NCBI RefSeq assembly: GCF_028009165.1
Contig: NC_079246.1
Location: 372,001 to 436,000 of the forward strand
Direction of reading: 5' to 3'
Length of the DNA stretch: 64,000 nucleotides
From: Akanthomyces muscarius
Lineage: Eukaryota; Ascomycota; Sordariomycetes; Hypocreales; Cordycipitaceae
Made by a program: the position numbers and the translations under genes. Positions 10,224 through 23,200 of this stretch are shown here, in pieces (within the stretch, counting starts at the first letter, position 1; each line of letters starts with the position of its first letter). The notes under the pieces are model-generated. The model was not told where the DNA came from. It did not search any database and worked only from the letters and a program-made list of their open reading frames with translations.

Positions 10224-13200
10224 ATGCCGGTCGATCGACGCGCCCAGTTTGGCGATGGCCGCCCTAGTGTCGTGGCCACGCGGGAAAGGAGTTCTCAGCC
10301 GGCTACCCCCTCGCGCAGGGACAGGATACGGGAGAGCTCCGCGCATCAAGACCCCATGCTCAAGGACTATGTACGTCGCCAGCTGCCTTGTAGACGTCTT
10401 TCCCACCACCAGACGTCTGATGGCATTTCATTGTTTTGCATGCGTTTGCTAACAAGGATCCGGCGTCTAGCGTCTAGGAGAGTGCCTAGGCAAAGGTGCT
10501 TTCGGCTCAGTTTACAAAGCCTTCAACTGGAATACCGGTGAGGCCGTCGCCGTTAAGCAAATCAAGCTTGGCGACTTGCCAAAGAGTGAACTGCGCATGA
10601 TCGAGGTGTGTTACATGACGGTCCGTGTGACGGTCTTGTCGCCCCAAGCTAACCACCTGTGCGACTACTAGAGCGAAATCGACCTACTCAAGAATCTCCA
10701 CGTAAGTTGCACACAATGTCGGCCTCCGATCCTGCTCCGGTACTGACAAATATCTAGCACGACAATATTGTCAAGTACATTGGCTTTGTCAAATCCACCG
10801 ACTGCCTCAACATTATTCTCGAGTAAGGCTCGAGCCTTCGCCCGCTGCATGGCGCCTTAACTGACTGGCGTTTAGATACTGCGAAAATGGCTCTCTTCAC
10901 TCGATATGCAAAGCGTACGGCAAGTTTCCGGAAAACCTCGTCGGCGTGTATATGACGCAAGTCCTTCAAGGCCTCCACTACCTCCACGACCAAGGTGTCA
11001 TCCATCGTGATATCAAAGGTGCAAATATTCTCACAACCAAAGATGGCACTGTCAAATTGGCCGATTTTGGTGTTTCAACGAGTACACTGGCCGGTGGCCA
11101 AGACAAGGAAGCTCAAGTTGTAGGCACTCCTTACTGGATGGCTCCCGAAATCATCCAGCTTTCCGGTGCCAGCTCGGCTTCTGATATCTGGAGTGTTGGC
11201 TGCACCGTCATCGAATTACTCCAAGGAAAGCCGCCATACCATAACCTGGCAGCCATGCCCGCGCTCTTTGCCATTGTCAACGACGACCACCCTCCTCTAC
11301 CAGAAGGCATTTCCGCCGCCGCACGCGATTTCCTCATGCAGTGCTTCCAAAAAGACCCCAATCTACGAGTTTCGGCGCGGAAGCTGCTAAAACACGCTTG
11401 GATTATTGGATGCCGACGAGCCGATGCACCAGTCGCCAAGGCGCCCGCAAACTTCAATGAGGCCGTTGAAGAAGTCAAGCAGTGGAACAAGGCTCTAAAC
11501 TCGTCTGATGCCCATCTCCGAACCTCGACCGGCTCAGACGCTCCGGCTTCTCGGTTCCCCGCGGGAACTCCCGCCAAAGTCCCACTGTCAATGCAAAAGA
11601 GCAAATTTGGTGTACAAGCATTCAAGACCCCTGAGCTTGCCGACAACGATAACTGGGACAATGATTTTGATACTACAATCTCACCAAATGCGCTCCAGCT
11701 GCCACATCTTCGAACCCAGGACAACTTTGGCGGCATGCTCTCCAGCGATCGCCTAAAGGCCTTTGCATCCGCAAACGATTTACGAAATGATAATAGCTAC
11801 GATGATGACTTCGAGGGCGAGCTTCTCACGATTAAAGGCCCCTCACAACACGACATGGATCTACAACAGCAGACCATTCGACCAATTTCCAAAGCTGCGA
11901 TGCAGACTGCCGAGCCCAGGAAGCATACTCGGCAAAAGTCCATTCCAGCCCACCATGCAGGCTCCCCTACACAGCCCACGCGATCACCCCCCAAGGCCCA
12001 TTTTAGTAACAAATTTGAGTTGCCGACCCGGCACGACATTGCCTTCCGTGAACAGAGCGCCGAAGACTATTCCGATTTGTTTGTAGAAAACGACAATGTC
12101 TTCAACCAACGATTTAATCAAGTTAAAAAGGTTCGTAACTTGAGGACAGTACGACGTAGCTCCTGCTAACATGATTAGGGTATTCGTGGTCCGGACTCGC
12201 CTCAATTGTTTCATCCATCAGATCTCACAAGCCTTCCACGCTCAATGCTGGCCCCAGATGGCAGCATCAAGAAGAAGCCCGCCTCCAGGCCTTCGGTCCT
12301 ACCTGATCGACCAATGCGGCGCACTCGGTCTTCTGTGGAAATCCAAAAGTTCGCCGAAGACGACGATGAAGACTTTTCGGATGTGTTTGGCCCCCAAAGC
12401 TCTGCTGCCACCAAACCTGTAAGCGAACGCGGTTCTGAGGATGGTGGCTTGATGCTGCTCTCTAAAGTCTCAAGCAACTCTTGGCTTGGTGACGACGAGG
12501 ATGAGGATGACCCGTTTGCACTCATGGACCCTGGTTGGGACGAGATGGATTTGGAGGCAAATATTGCTCGTGACAGACACGCGCGGTTAGCAGAAAAGGT
12601 GGAAGACTTGGTCCGATCTCTTACCATGGAGCAAGGCGAAACCACTCTGATTGAAATTGCAGAGGATTTGCTTGCTCTTCTATGGGAGAATGCGGAAGCC
12701 AAGAATCTCATCATTAGCGCCCACGGTCTCCTCCCGATCCTCGAGATTCTGGAGCCTTGCACCGTCAAGAGCAAGCAGTATATGATTCTGCAGCTTCTGA
12801 AAGTGGTCAATGCCATTATCCTCGACGATGTCGAAATCCAAGAGAATCTCTGTTTCGTTGGCGGCATGCCCATCATCACAAAGTTCGCCGCTCGACAGTA
12901 CTCGGACGAAATTCGCCTGGAAGCTGCTGCTTTCGTGCGCCAAATGTACCAGACCTCGACACTGACCTTGCAAATGTTTGTGTCTGCTGGTGGCTTGAAT
13001 GTCCTTGTGGAATTTCTTGACGAGGATTACGACAACGCCCGGGACTTGGTACTTATTGGCGTGAATGGTATCTGGAATGTCTTTGAATTGCAAGGACCTA
13101 CACCAAAGAATGACTTTTGCCGAATCTTCTCGCGAAGCAAGATTCTGTATCCTCTTGCTCTCGTTTTGCACCGCGTGCTAGACGAAGAAGGCGAGGATGA

Positions 13201-14944
13201 GCTTGGGGAGCTCATCGAGGGCCGCATTGTCAACATTTTCTACCTCTTTAGCCAGGCAGAAAACTACGTAAAGGAGGTTGTGGCGGACCGACAGGTACTG
13301 AAGAGTGTTCTGAAAGACTTGCGCCGCATGACACCTGTGCATCAGATCACGATGCTCAAGTTCATCAAGAACCTATCGATGCTGTCAACAACGATTGAGA
13401 CATTGCATTCAGCCGACGCCATCGAGTTTCTCATCGACTTGCTCAGTTACGGCATGAAGAAGGGGCAGGTACATTTCCGTGAAATGTCTAACCAGGTGCT
13501 CAACACCCTGTTCAATCTCTGCCGCCTGAGCAAAGAGCGCCAGGAAGATGCTGCTGTTGGTGGCATTATCCCGCTGCTGTTGCGCATCATGCACACAGAT
13601 CGGCCGCCCAAGGAGTTTGTGCTGCCAATACTCTGCGACATGGCGCACTCTGGGTCCAAGGGCCGTCGATACTTGTGGCAAAACAAGGGTCTCGAATTTT
13701 ATGTGTCCCTGCTAACTGACCAATACTGGCAAGTGACGGCGCTCGATGCCATTCTCGTATGGCTGCAGGAGGAGACTGCCAACGTGGAGAGCTATCTGAT
13801 TGATGGCAGCTTCACGAGGGCCATCATTAGCGGCTTCAACACGAATCGTCTCAACTCGTTCGACTCGAACCTGCTGGAGCCTCTGCTCAAGTTGCTACGT
13901 CTGAGTCCTGGCGTAGCCGCCTCGCTTGCGAAGCCCGAAATGTTTGCCGGCATCGCGCAACGGCTGGGACACAAAAAGGCTGTCGTTCGTCTAAATCTGC
14001 TACGTCTTGTACGCACCATCATCGACGCTTGCGACACGGCCCTAGGCAACGGAGACGGCACCACGTCTCTCAACAGCGCCCAGGTGCGGTCGCTGATGGA
14101 AGTGATTCAATCACTCGCCGAGACCGACTCTGCCGTGCTAGTACGAAACCTGGCCGCGGAGCTTGTGCGATCGCACCTCGAGGGCCGTCCATCGCCCAGC
14201 GCGGTGATGCGCCATGACAGCATCGCCTCTTCGCAGGCCAGCTCCGTATCCTCGTCGCGACGCTCTGCAACGCGCCGCAACACGAGCTACACGCCGCCCA
14301 GCCTACAGTCGTCCACGTCCTTTCCGCAAACCCCGACGCACCGAAGCCGTGCCAGCCTCGCCGGCAACGCCCTCATCGAAGTTGCTGCCAGTCCTCGCCG
14401 CGGGGTGCCCAATGGCGGCGTTGGTGGCGTCCCCAGCGTCCTGGACCGCGACAACCTGCTCTTCCAGCAGTACCGCCCGCGCAGCCGCGACGGCCTCACC
14501 AGCCTCCCGCGGCGCGTCAGCGGCGACGCCAGCTCCACCACGAGCAGCCACAGCAGTGGCGTCATGATGATGCCCCCTTCGTCCTCCGGGTCCTCGTCGT
14601 CAGCCGCAGCGGTAGCAGCAGCCAAGAGCCGCCTGCCGCGGACGTCGCTGGCCAGCATGACGTCGCGAGGCGGCGGCATAAGCACGGCGGGCATCCGCGG
14701 CGAGCCCGCGCCGCCCATGGTCGTCCGCAGCGACAGCAGTACCAGCAATAAAGAGAATGGCGGCGGCGGCGGTGGCGCGAGCCGCATGATGCACCCCTGG
14801 GGCGCCGCGGCCGCCATTGCCGGCGCGGGAGGAGGCGGAGCCGCCGCAGGAAGCAGCGGGCGACGCGAGAGCATGGCGAGGGATCCGACGGGGGGCAAGA
14901 GACGAGTGCAGCGCGCCGCGCCGAGCGAAGCCAAGTGGTCATGA
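10224..14944 (+). CDS. sepH: Septation initiation kinase SepH (Cdc7/Cdc15-type)
   Basis: Six exons: 10224-10370, 10471-10605, 10672-10701, 10758-10822, 10876-12130 and 12179-14944. All junctions are GT-AG and in phase, giving 1465 residues. The N-terminal Ser/Thr kinase domain has the glycine loop GKGAFGSV (about 56-63), VAVK lysine (about 78), HRDIKGAN (catalytic Asp about 171), DFG (about 189) and GTPYWMAPE. A linker rich in Ser/Thr and acidic clusters follows, then a long helical segment like the armadillo-type region of SepH/Cdc7 proteins, and a low-complexity Ser/Gly/Ala tail. This architecture matches Aspergillus SepH and fission yeast Cdc7, the upstream kinase of the septation initiation network that triggers septum formation at spindle pole bodies. 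The 10224 ATG is the first in frame; an upstream non-ATG codon is open but not needed. The third exon has only 30 nt. Confidence 0.93.
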
Positions 14945-16159
14945 TGCAGTGTCATGACGGCTGGCATTAATTTTCCATAATTTATTCACGTGCGGGTTAG
15001 GGGTCTCGGTTCTTTCATCATGCATCTTTCTTTTTTGTGTTTGTTCTTGAATGAAGAGGGGAAAAGAAAGGCAATGAATGTCTAGGGCATACAAAACGGA
15101 CGAGAGGGGGGTACCTCCTATACAGATATGAGGAAAAAGATGAGTTTGAAATCATTCGCATTTTTTTTATTACAGTCAGCTTTTTAAACATCATTTGCCG
15201 TCAACTTATTGTTAGCAAAGGGGCTTTTTTTATTACTTCTTCGGGAGGAGGGAAGGCTCAAGGTGGCCAGACTATTGGTAGCATCTCGATAGAATGACTG
15301 TGGGCAAAAACGTGGGGAGTCCATGCATACAATTCAACACAATATACACACGGATGATGTCATGTACTGGTGAATAAATACCCTATTCATGCAGTGGTGA
15401 GGACGGTGGTTTACAACATTACTTGTAAAAATGGAAAAACAGTCACGTTAATTTATAATTGTGGCAACAAATGTATTATTATGCCATCTTCTAAACTACA
15501 GCTTCCTCCACATGTGCAGCTCTCCAAGACACAACTCTCCATTCCAAAGTGGCCCACAGGCTTGCCAGTGTATGCCAAGAATAAAAGAGTCATAAACTGG
15601 AGAGGGCAGGTGCTTGAAAAAAGATTATAAAAACAAGCTCTAAAACAACCATCGATTTCGATCCCCCACTGCGCGGTCCAGGTCCGTTCAACGGATGCCC
15701 TGGACGGCATGCAACCAGGCCGTCTGTTTCCAGAGACGGGCAGGTGAGAGACAGACGCAGACGCTAGGTCCGTCGATGTCGCATAGAGATCTCGAATCCG
15801 TCAAGAATAAAAAAAAAGAAATAAAAACCAAAACAACCGTGGCTTTCGTTTGTCCCTGTTCCTCCTCTGTAGCGTGTCAAGGGAAATCTGTTCCCATTGT
15901 GCGAGGCCGTAAATAGTAAGAATATTAATCGATGAATGACAGACTGAGAAGTGAATTATAGTTTGCTGTGTAGTTGTGTAGTCGTCGTCCATAACTGTCG
16001 GGCAGTGCAGACGACGCTAGAAATGAAGAATGAAAAAGTGGAAAAGGCGAAAATTCAAATGCAATCGGGAAATCCGAGCAATCATATCACCAGTGGGCGG
16101 GCGTAAGTCGTAAAAATTAAAACAAGGGATGAACAGGAAGACATGGGCAGCAGGCAGGT
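14945..16159. other. Convergent intergenic region, AT-rich
   Basis: About 1.2 kb between the tails of SepH (+) and the glutamine-rich gene (-). It is visibly more AT-rich than the coding regions, with several T and A runs (for example near 15164 and 15806). I see no gene in it; it is best read as two 3' UTRs and terminators. Confidence 0.6.
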
Positions 16160-17851
16160 TTAAGCCACAGGGGTAGCCTTGCGCTTCTCAACGCTGGTGA
16201 GCACCATTCTGGGGGCTTTGCGCTGCAGGTCAACAGCATCGGGGTCCTTCTTGAAAACGTTGGCGAAGCTACCGTTGACGTCGGAGCCGTCGCTCTTGCG
16301 ACCCATCTCACGAGAGCCAGGGCGATCAGAGCCAATAGCTCCCCAGCCCCCGCTGGCCGAGGTCCTAGAGCTGGTGCATTCCTCCTCACCCGCAAGACTG
16401 CCAGAGCCGCTACGGCCGGAATCCGAGTCGTTGTCAGTGATGGGAGAACCAGAGTCCTCAGCCGTCTCGGAAACGGGGCTCATGCTGCCGCAGGAGCTAC
16501 TTGTGCCCTTGCGGCGAGACATGCCAGCGCGGACCAAGTTGTGAACAGCAGAGCGTCGGGTGCGAGTAGCAAAGTTCTTGGAGCCCTCGTGCTTGGCGGT
16601 GGGTCTTGCCTTGAGCTCATCGAGGGAGGGGGGGCCACGAGGCTGACGAACAGGGTGCTCGCCGGCACGAGCCTGGCCAGGGCCGTATCCACCAGTCAAG
16701 GGAGTCATGGGGAAAGAGGCCGTCTTGGGGCCAGCGGACTTGGGGCCATCAGAGGCCATGGCAGCGGCGAGAACGCTGTTGACGGGAGCGAGAGACGAGG
16801 CCTTCTTATGGCCGCGACGGAAGGCATTGGCTGAAGGTGGCGGCAGAGGAATCGTCTCAGAAGGTGAGTCGAATCGCTTGGGAGGGGACACGCTGCGGAA
16901 CGAGTTGCGCTGGATCTCCGGGGGAGGCGAGACCTGGACACGAGGAAGACCCTGCTGCTGTTGCTGCTGCTGCTGCAACTGCTGATGTTGCTGAAGTTGA
17001 AGCTGGAGCTGCTGGAGGCTGTTGAAGGACGAGGTGCTATTGTCGCGGTAATGCATGGGCGACTGAGCAGAAGCGTTGGTGTCGACGTAGTACTGGCCTG
17101 TAGCATGATTGAAGTAAACCTGCTGCCCCTGACTCATGGCGGCCTGCAGCTGCAGCTGTTGCTGCTGCTGCTGCTGCTCAAAGGATGGCATCTGCTGCTG
17201 CTGGGAGCTGCCGATGTTGAGGGTTTGGAACTGCTGCTGGACGTGCTGGGCGGCGGCAGCCTGCACGTTTCTAAGCTGCTGCTGCAGAAGCTGCTGGCGC
17301 TGGGCAAGGTACATGTTGGTGGCGACGAGTTGGGCGTAGAGATTGGGATCCTGGGCCTGGGCCTGCTCCTCTAGAGAGAGCTCGGGAGGGGCCAGGACCT
17401 GCTCAACAGTGTAGTGCTGGCTCATGGGGGATTGGTAGGCAGCCTGCTGCTGCTGCTGCTGCTGCTGCTTTTGCTGCTGATGTTGAGAGGCATATTGGGG
17501 ATAGGCCGTCTTGGGAGCGTTGTAGTAGTTTTCCTGTCCGTAGCCGTGCAGGTTGGCAGCCATGCTATTTCTAGCAAACTGCTGAGCTGTGGGCGAGGTA
17601 GGACCAAAGGAAGTGGCAGTGGCAGACTTGGGGGCAGTGCGCAGACCGGCGAGAAGATGAGACCGACTGGTCCGCGGGGTGGGAGCGCCATTGTCCTGGG
17701 AGGCTTGGTGGCTAGCGGCATCAAACGAGAGAGGCTTGATGTTCTGGCCACCACGGCGCGAGGACAGGCCGGCAGGGGCCATGGGGAGACCGTTGCCGGG
17801 CTGAGAAGAAAAGTTGATGGAAGACATCTGAGCGTGACCACCAGTGTACAT
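16160..17851 (-). CDS. Glutamine-rich low-complexity protein, conserved in fungi, unknown function
   Basis: A single frame of 563 residues from an ATG at 17851 (an alternative in-frame ATG, beginning MSSINFSSQ, lies at 17827). The middle (about residues 120-300) is dominated by glutamine runs encoded by CAG, interspersed with Tyr, Leu and Met, a prion-like composition. The C-terminal third looks more conserved and ordered: PPSLDELKARPTAKHEGSKN, FATRTRRSAVHNLVRAGM and SRRKG, then an acidic Ser-rich patch and a basic end (KAPRMVLTSVEKRK). The short segment GQQVYFNHATGQYYVD resembles a WW-like or OCRE-like aromatic element but is too short to call. I recognise the C-terminal block as common to fungal proteins but know no function. 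A regulatory or RNA-related role would be a guess. Confidence 0.8.
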   Translation of the reverse strand: MYTGGHAQMSSINFSSQPGNGLPMAPAGLSSRRGGQNIKPLSFDAASHQASQDNGAPTPRTSRSHLLAGLRTAPKSATATSFGPTSPTAQQFARNSMAANLHGYGQENYYNAPKTAYPQYASQHQQQKQQQQQQQQAAYQSPMSQHYTVEQVLAPPELSLEEQAQAQDPNLYAQLVATNMYLAQRQQLLQQQLRNVQAAAAQHVQQQFQTLNIGSSQQQQMPSFEQQQQQQQLQLQAAMSQGQQVYFNHATGQYYVDTNASAQSPMHYRDNSTSSFNSLQQLQLQLQQHQQLQQQQQQQQGLPRVQVSPPPEIQRNSFRSVSPPKRFDSPSETIPLPPPSANAFRRGHKKASSLAPVNSVLAAAMASDGPKSAGPKTASFPMTPLTGGYGPGQARAGEHPVRQPRGPPSLDELKARPTAKHEGSKNFATRTRRSAVHNLVRAGMSRRKGTSSSCGSMSPVSETAEDSGSPITDNDSDSGRSGSGSLAGEEECTSSRTSASGGWGAIGSDRPGSREMGRKSDGSDVNGSFANVFKKDPDAVDLQRKAPRMVLTSVEKRKATPVA

Positions 17852-19130
17852 GGCTCAGAGAAGTATGTATGAAAAAAGAAATAGGAGAGGGGGGCTCGAC
17901 AAGTGCGATGAAGATGCTGCTTGGATTAAGAGCGCGAAGATGCAGTAGACGAGTAGTGCTGAGACGTCAAATTATGTCTCGATGCGTGAAATAACGGAGC
18001 GTGCTTTTTGTAACAGAGGCGAATAAAAAAAACAATGGTGCGTCCAAGTCGGCAGACTCGTCGAGGCTGTGATGCGAGATCCAAAAAGAGGTAGAAAGAG
18101 AGACGCTATGATGGAGCGACAGAATTCTCGAGTGGTGGAGTAAATGGCGAGGAAACGGGTATAAGAATTATAGAACCGAAGAAAAGTAGATGGACCAAGA
18201 ATGTGGTACAGAAAACCGTAGCTCACGGAGAGGATCCAGGTATTAAGTATGAGATGAAGCCGTGTGCTTGACGGGCCGATGGCGTTTCAAGACTTTGGCG
18301 TTTGTCCGAGTGGATGGGCCGGCGTGGCAACAGAGGCTAGCAGCGTAGACTGACGAGCAGCTGTCAAGATTGAATCGAACCGGTCGGAGGTGGGCAGGGG
18401 CTCGGCAATAAATAAAAGACGATGTCGAGACGCGATGGCGGTGGCCGAGGGGTGTGGCAATGATGGAAAAGCCAACCGGGAACCAATAGGCGGAAGCAAA
18501 TATGGTGGATCAAGTTGGGGTAAAATACAAAATGAAGGCGAGTCCTTTTCGAAATTTCGAAGGTCGAGAGGCGAGAGAGATGCTTGCCGAGTTCTCGAAG
18601 CGAGCAGGAGGCGGGAACCAAAAGTTGTGATGTCGACGAAGCGCGAGACAGTGTGGACGATCCGAGCGCGCGCAGGGGGTAGTGGCTAGACTTGTTGTTT
18701 TCTTGGTTTGCGAGGAAAAACACACAAAAAGACTATGTAGTCGAAAAGGAAGCTCGAACGAACAAGAGGGAACGAGGAGGGTATAGTCGGATAATGGAGA
18801 AGGAGGAGGGGATGAGGAGGGGGGAAGGTGGTCGGACGGTGAAGATGGGAAGAAGAGGATTGAAGAAAGGAAGCAGGAGAGGAGGAGATGAAAAAGAGCG
18901 GATGGGGATTTGGGATTTTGGGGGGGGCCAGAGGCGAAGGATGCCTGGGGGGTCTTTGGGGGGGTCCTGCAGTGCACCAGTTACAGTGGTCTGTGGGTGG
19001 TTCTGGCCTGCCCGGGCGGCTGTCAGTGGCGAGGCTGGGAGCGCTAAACAGCAATAAAATGCGCTGTAATGAAAAGACCAGGAACCCACTGGGGCAGAGC
19101 GGCAGTTTTGGCAGGCGAAAAGGCTCGGGC

Positions 19131-19201
19131 CAGCACCAGCACCAGCACCAGCACCAGCACCAGCACCAGGCATACACACAGGCACACACACAGGCACACA
19201 G
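19131..19201. repeat. CAGCAC hexamer microsatellite with adjoining CA-rich array
   Basis: CAGCAC is repeated about six and a half times (19131-19169), followed by an imperfect CACACAGG array. It lies about 1.3 kb upstream of the glutamine-rich gene, outside any coding frame I can support. Confidence 0.85.
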
Positions 19202-20230
19202 GACAAAGCAGGGCTCCATCCAGCAAAGAGAGGCCCAGCACCAGACCAGGCACCGCGACAAACTAAAATAGACCCGCCGACCATTTACTAGTACGAGCGG
19301 TCGCCCAGCGCCGCTGCAACGGCTGGGGGATACCCATGAATTAAAGCCTTTATGCCTTGTTCATGTCTACGCTGTTCTTTGCTTTTGCCTTTCTTCTTTC
19401 CTTGTCATTGTCATTGTCCAAGACGCATGCACCTTGCCTTTGCTTTGTCTTGGTTGGCAGAGGCCAAGCTCCTGGGCTGCCGCCGCCGCCACCGCCGCCG
19501 CTGGGCCATTCACGCCACGTCCCTTCCCGCGCAGCAGCCTCCAGCAGACCAGAACCCCTGGCCACTCAACCACTAAAAGCGCCCGGCGTGGCAGATTGCG
19601 GGTTGCGGGGATGCTGACGGCGACGCGACGGACCAATGGCAGCGGCGGTGCAGCCACCAGGGGGTTTGTGGCTCTACCCTGTCCACCACTGGCTGGGCGG
19701 CTGTGACTGGTCGACCTACGTGCGCTGGTGGCTGGCCTCGCTGCCCGATGGCACAACTGACGTGCAGCCAGAGAAAGGCGAGCAAGCCCACTTGTTCTAT
19801 TCACCGCTACAAGGATCCTGTTTTTTTTTCTCCTTCGTTTTTTCGTCCCTCTATTTTTTTTTAGCTCGTGTGCTAACAGCGTGCTTGTCCTCGGCTTGTC
19901 CACTCTTGATGATTTCGCTCAGGGGTAGTGGGGCGCGCTAGAAGCTTGCATTCTACTCCCTGGGTCATGGGTATGCTCCAGACGGAATGCCTGCGCTGTC
20001 TTTATTATTAGTGGTTGAGTGGTCAGTGGTCAGTGAGCATTGAATGGGCTCCAACTGACTCCGCTGGTATTGGCAGTACTCTGCGGTGCCACTACCAAGA
20101 ACACCGTGTAATGATAAATAAATAAAACCCCAAAGAATAGCATGCCACAAAAGGCTTCCTCGGCAGCGCGAATCGTTCCCCTCTACTCCGTACTACGGAC
20201 CAGGTTCAGCGCACAGCCACTGCGTTCCGT

Positions 20231-20264
20231 ACCTACCTACCAACCTACCTACCAACCTACCTAC
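20231..20264. repeat. CCTACCTACCAA-type tandem repeat
   Basis: ACCTACCTACCA units repeat nearly three times in a row. Non-coding, no function inferred. Confidence 0.8.
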
Positions 20265-23200
20265 AGCGTACTGGTACTGGTACCGATCAGCCAGGTTGGG
20301 CAATCAGGGTCCTGCACGCAATGCACCTCGGTGGATCGCCGCTTGTGCCTCGTGACGCTCTCTTTTTTACACTTAATTTTCCTCGTTTTGCCTCTGCCAG
20401 CACTCCGTATCAGTCACTTCCCCTTTGCCGTTGTCAGTGATTAATCCACTTGTGCCATGTTGTCTGCATAACACTGCACATCTTGTCATCTACAGACCAA
20501 CTTGTCAGTATGGCATGCATGAACCTCCCGCCCGCCACGGCCTTCCCGGAACTCTACCGACCACATGTTCATGCTTCTATCCTTTATTATAGCCACACGT
20601 CGCACACTGCCAACTGCTTCAGATTCCCTTTGTCTCATGCAGGGGCGGGTGTGTTTACGCACAGGACATGTCCATCCAAGACCAGACTTTACTGGTAAAT
20701 TCAATGCCCTGTCTCTGGGTCACGCCACTGTAGACGGCCACCATCGCGGATCGTTACCGTTGTGCTCTGTTCCTCTCCGTGCGGTATCGAGATACCCTAT
20801 ACCTCATCACTGCGTTTGCCTTGCCAGCTGCGAGTTGCTTCTGCCAGCTGGCAGCAACAATGACTCTGCAGACGGAATGTAGTGTGCTGCACTGGTAGCG
20901 AATAGTGCCATTTTGTCGTTTCCCTACCTCTTCCGTCGTCATCATACATTGAATCTCGCCGAGTTCATCTTTGTAGAGGAGCATCTCGGCCGTCAAGACA
21001 TTACCGAGTACACATACACGTACTTCCATCTGCTGGTACATCCAGATTCGTTGACTCAGACTGCCTCATCTCTTAGACACGCGCGGAACATGGCTTCCGC
21101 TCGTCCACAATCATTCGATCACAGTTTGGTCCAAGTCTCGACGAGCAACGTCTCACACGCCGTCCCAAGCATCGCCTTGATCCAAAACATGATGCAGGCA
21201 AGGATCGTCGCGTCCCCACACAGCCCATGTTTCACGCTGCCACACCAGCTCCTGGCTGCCAAGCTGCTTTGGCTGCTCCGGCTGCCGCCCGTGAGGCACC
21301 ACCCTTGCCTCTCTCGACTCTACTCCGTACGGATACCAGTAACATAATCCGGTGCCAGTCAAGCAACAGGGCTGCGCCGCCAGCCAGCGAGCAGCAACAC
21401 TCAAGCTAGTTCCCAACCTCCCGGCCCGTCAACCTTGATCAGCCTGAGCTGTGCGCTACCGAATCCCCGACCGTGTCAGATGGCCAATGCCGCCCATGCC
21501 GCCGCCGACAAGACAGACACCAGACAAATGCGTCTGCCTACTGGTAGCTGGTCGGCGCCGCCGGACCGTGATACCTGCCCGAGTCTCAGCGACAAGTCTC
21601 GGCACAACACCAAGCCCCCAGCTACTACAAAACATGCTTCCCTACGACTATTACACAGCACTCTTACCAGTACAGTATTACGGGCCCAGCCACATGCCGG
21701 CCTCGATTCAATAATAAATCAGCAAGCAAGATGCTGCAACCTGCAGCCTGCCTGTGAGAACCCCACGGCCTGTGCTGCACCCTGCAGCTGTACTGGGCCT
21801 TTTCATTTCCCGCCCGCGCTGTTTGGGCCTTGCTAAATATATCCATCCCTCCCCTGCCTAACGATACCCACCATCGCGCTGGGTTTGGCTCAGTTTGAGC
21901 AACACGCGAGTCGCCCATTGTTTTTCTCGTCCTGCATCGAGAACCCTTGTCCGCCACTGCTAATATCCATCGACTGCCCTGGCTTTACCAGTACTGGTAC
22001 GAATAATGCCCGCCGCGCCCGCGCAAACAACAGACAAGGTGCAACGTCGAACCTCTCTCAGCAAATGCGCGCCGGCAGCGACTCACGATCTGGGCTGAGA
22101 CAGACATATCCAGCCCGCCAAGCCCCAGCGGCATAACATCATTGTCATGGGTCCTGTCTCAACCCTTTCTGCGGGACGCGTCAAAGAAGAGAATGCTCAC
22201 ACCAGGTTCCTCGCCCCCAATTGTAATTTCCCCGCCCGCGCAAGACGCAAATCATAAATCACGACGCTATGGCTTCTGTTCGACGAGAGGTCACGGAAAA
22301 GCCTTGCTGTACCAATACTCGTGGCGCGTGGTTGATTGCTCGTTCGCAGATCCTTACTCTCAGTATTCGCCGCCCTGCGGAGTCTACGGAGTAGAGCCTT
22401 ACCGATATGCTCTTGATGCACCACCACTATGCACCATGACTGTTACGAATAATACCATTTTATGCATCATGTACGCCGTACGCACAATCGCTTTGTTTTC
22501 TCGCGCTGGCATTTGAGGCCTGGCACTCGGTCGCGCCCCGTCCTTCACACAGGCATTTTACGCATGGCGCTTTGCAATGCCCATTGTTTGACGCATGCTT
22601 TGCATTTCTCGGCCCTACTCGCCCGATACTTGCTCAAAGTGTCCAACCTGGACACTGGTCCGGAACGTTGGGTTACTCTGCGATTGCCATCGGCTTGTTC
22701 CTCCCATCCCGACACCCCGCTACCCGTTGCCGTGCCCTCTAATCACTGGAGGGTTACACCTGTACTGGCACGCCTGGTACTGCCCATCCCGTGTGGATTC
22801 ACATCGGGCGCTTAGAGGCCGTCACCCCACGGCCAATCACGACCCAGAATCCAGGGATGGCTGCCACACCAGCTTCACCCATGGTCCATTCACAGGCAGC
22901 CCTTTTCCTACACATCACACTGCCAACCTGCCAGGCGCCCGCCATTGGTGCATTCTGGGCCCTGCTTTCTAATTTTGTTTGGCTAGGCAGATGCACGACA
23001 TGGACCAGGTGCTCACTCGGCTGTGCCATGGCTCCCCGCGTCCTCTAGTGGTGGCGACTCGACTGGTCCTGTGATGAGGCACTGCCCGTAGACTAGAGTG
23101 TACTAAATCCCGCTCTCCATGATTGCGGCTGTAAAGGAAATAGAAAAACTCATATTGGAGCCTAGCACCGTAGTGGTGTAGGACGCCGGGGAAGAGCGTC

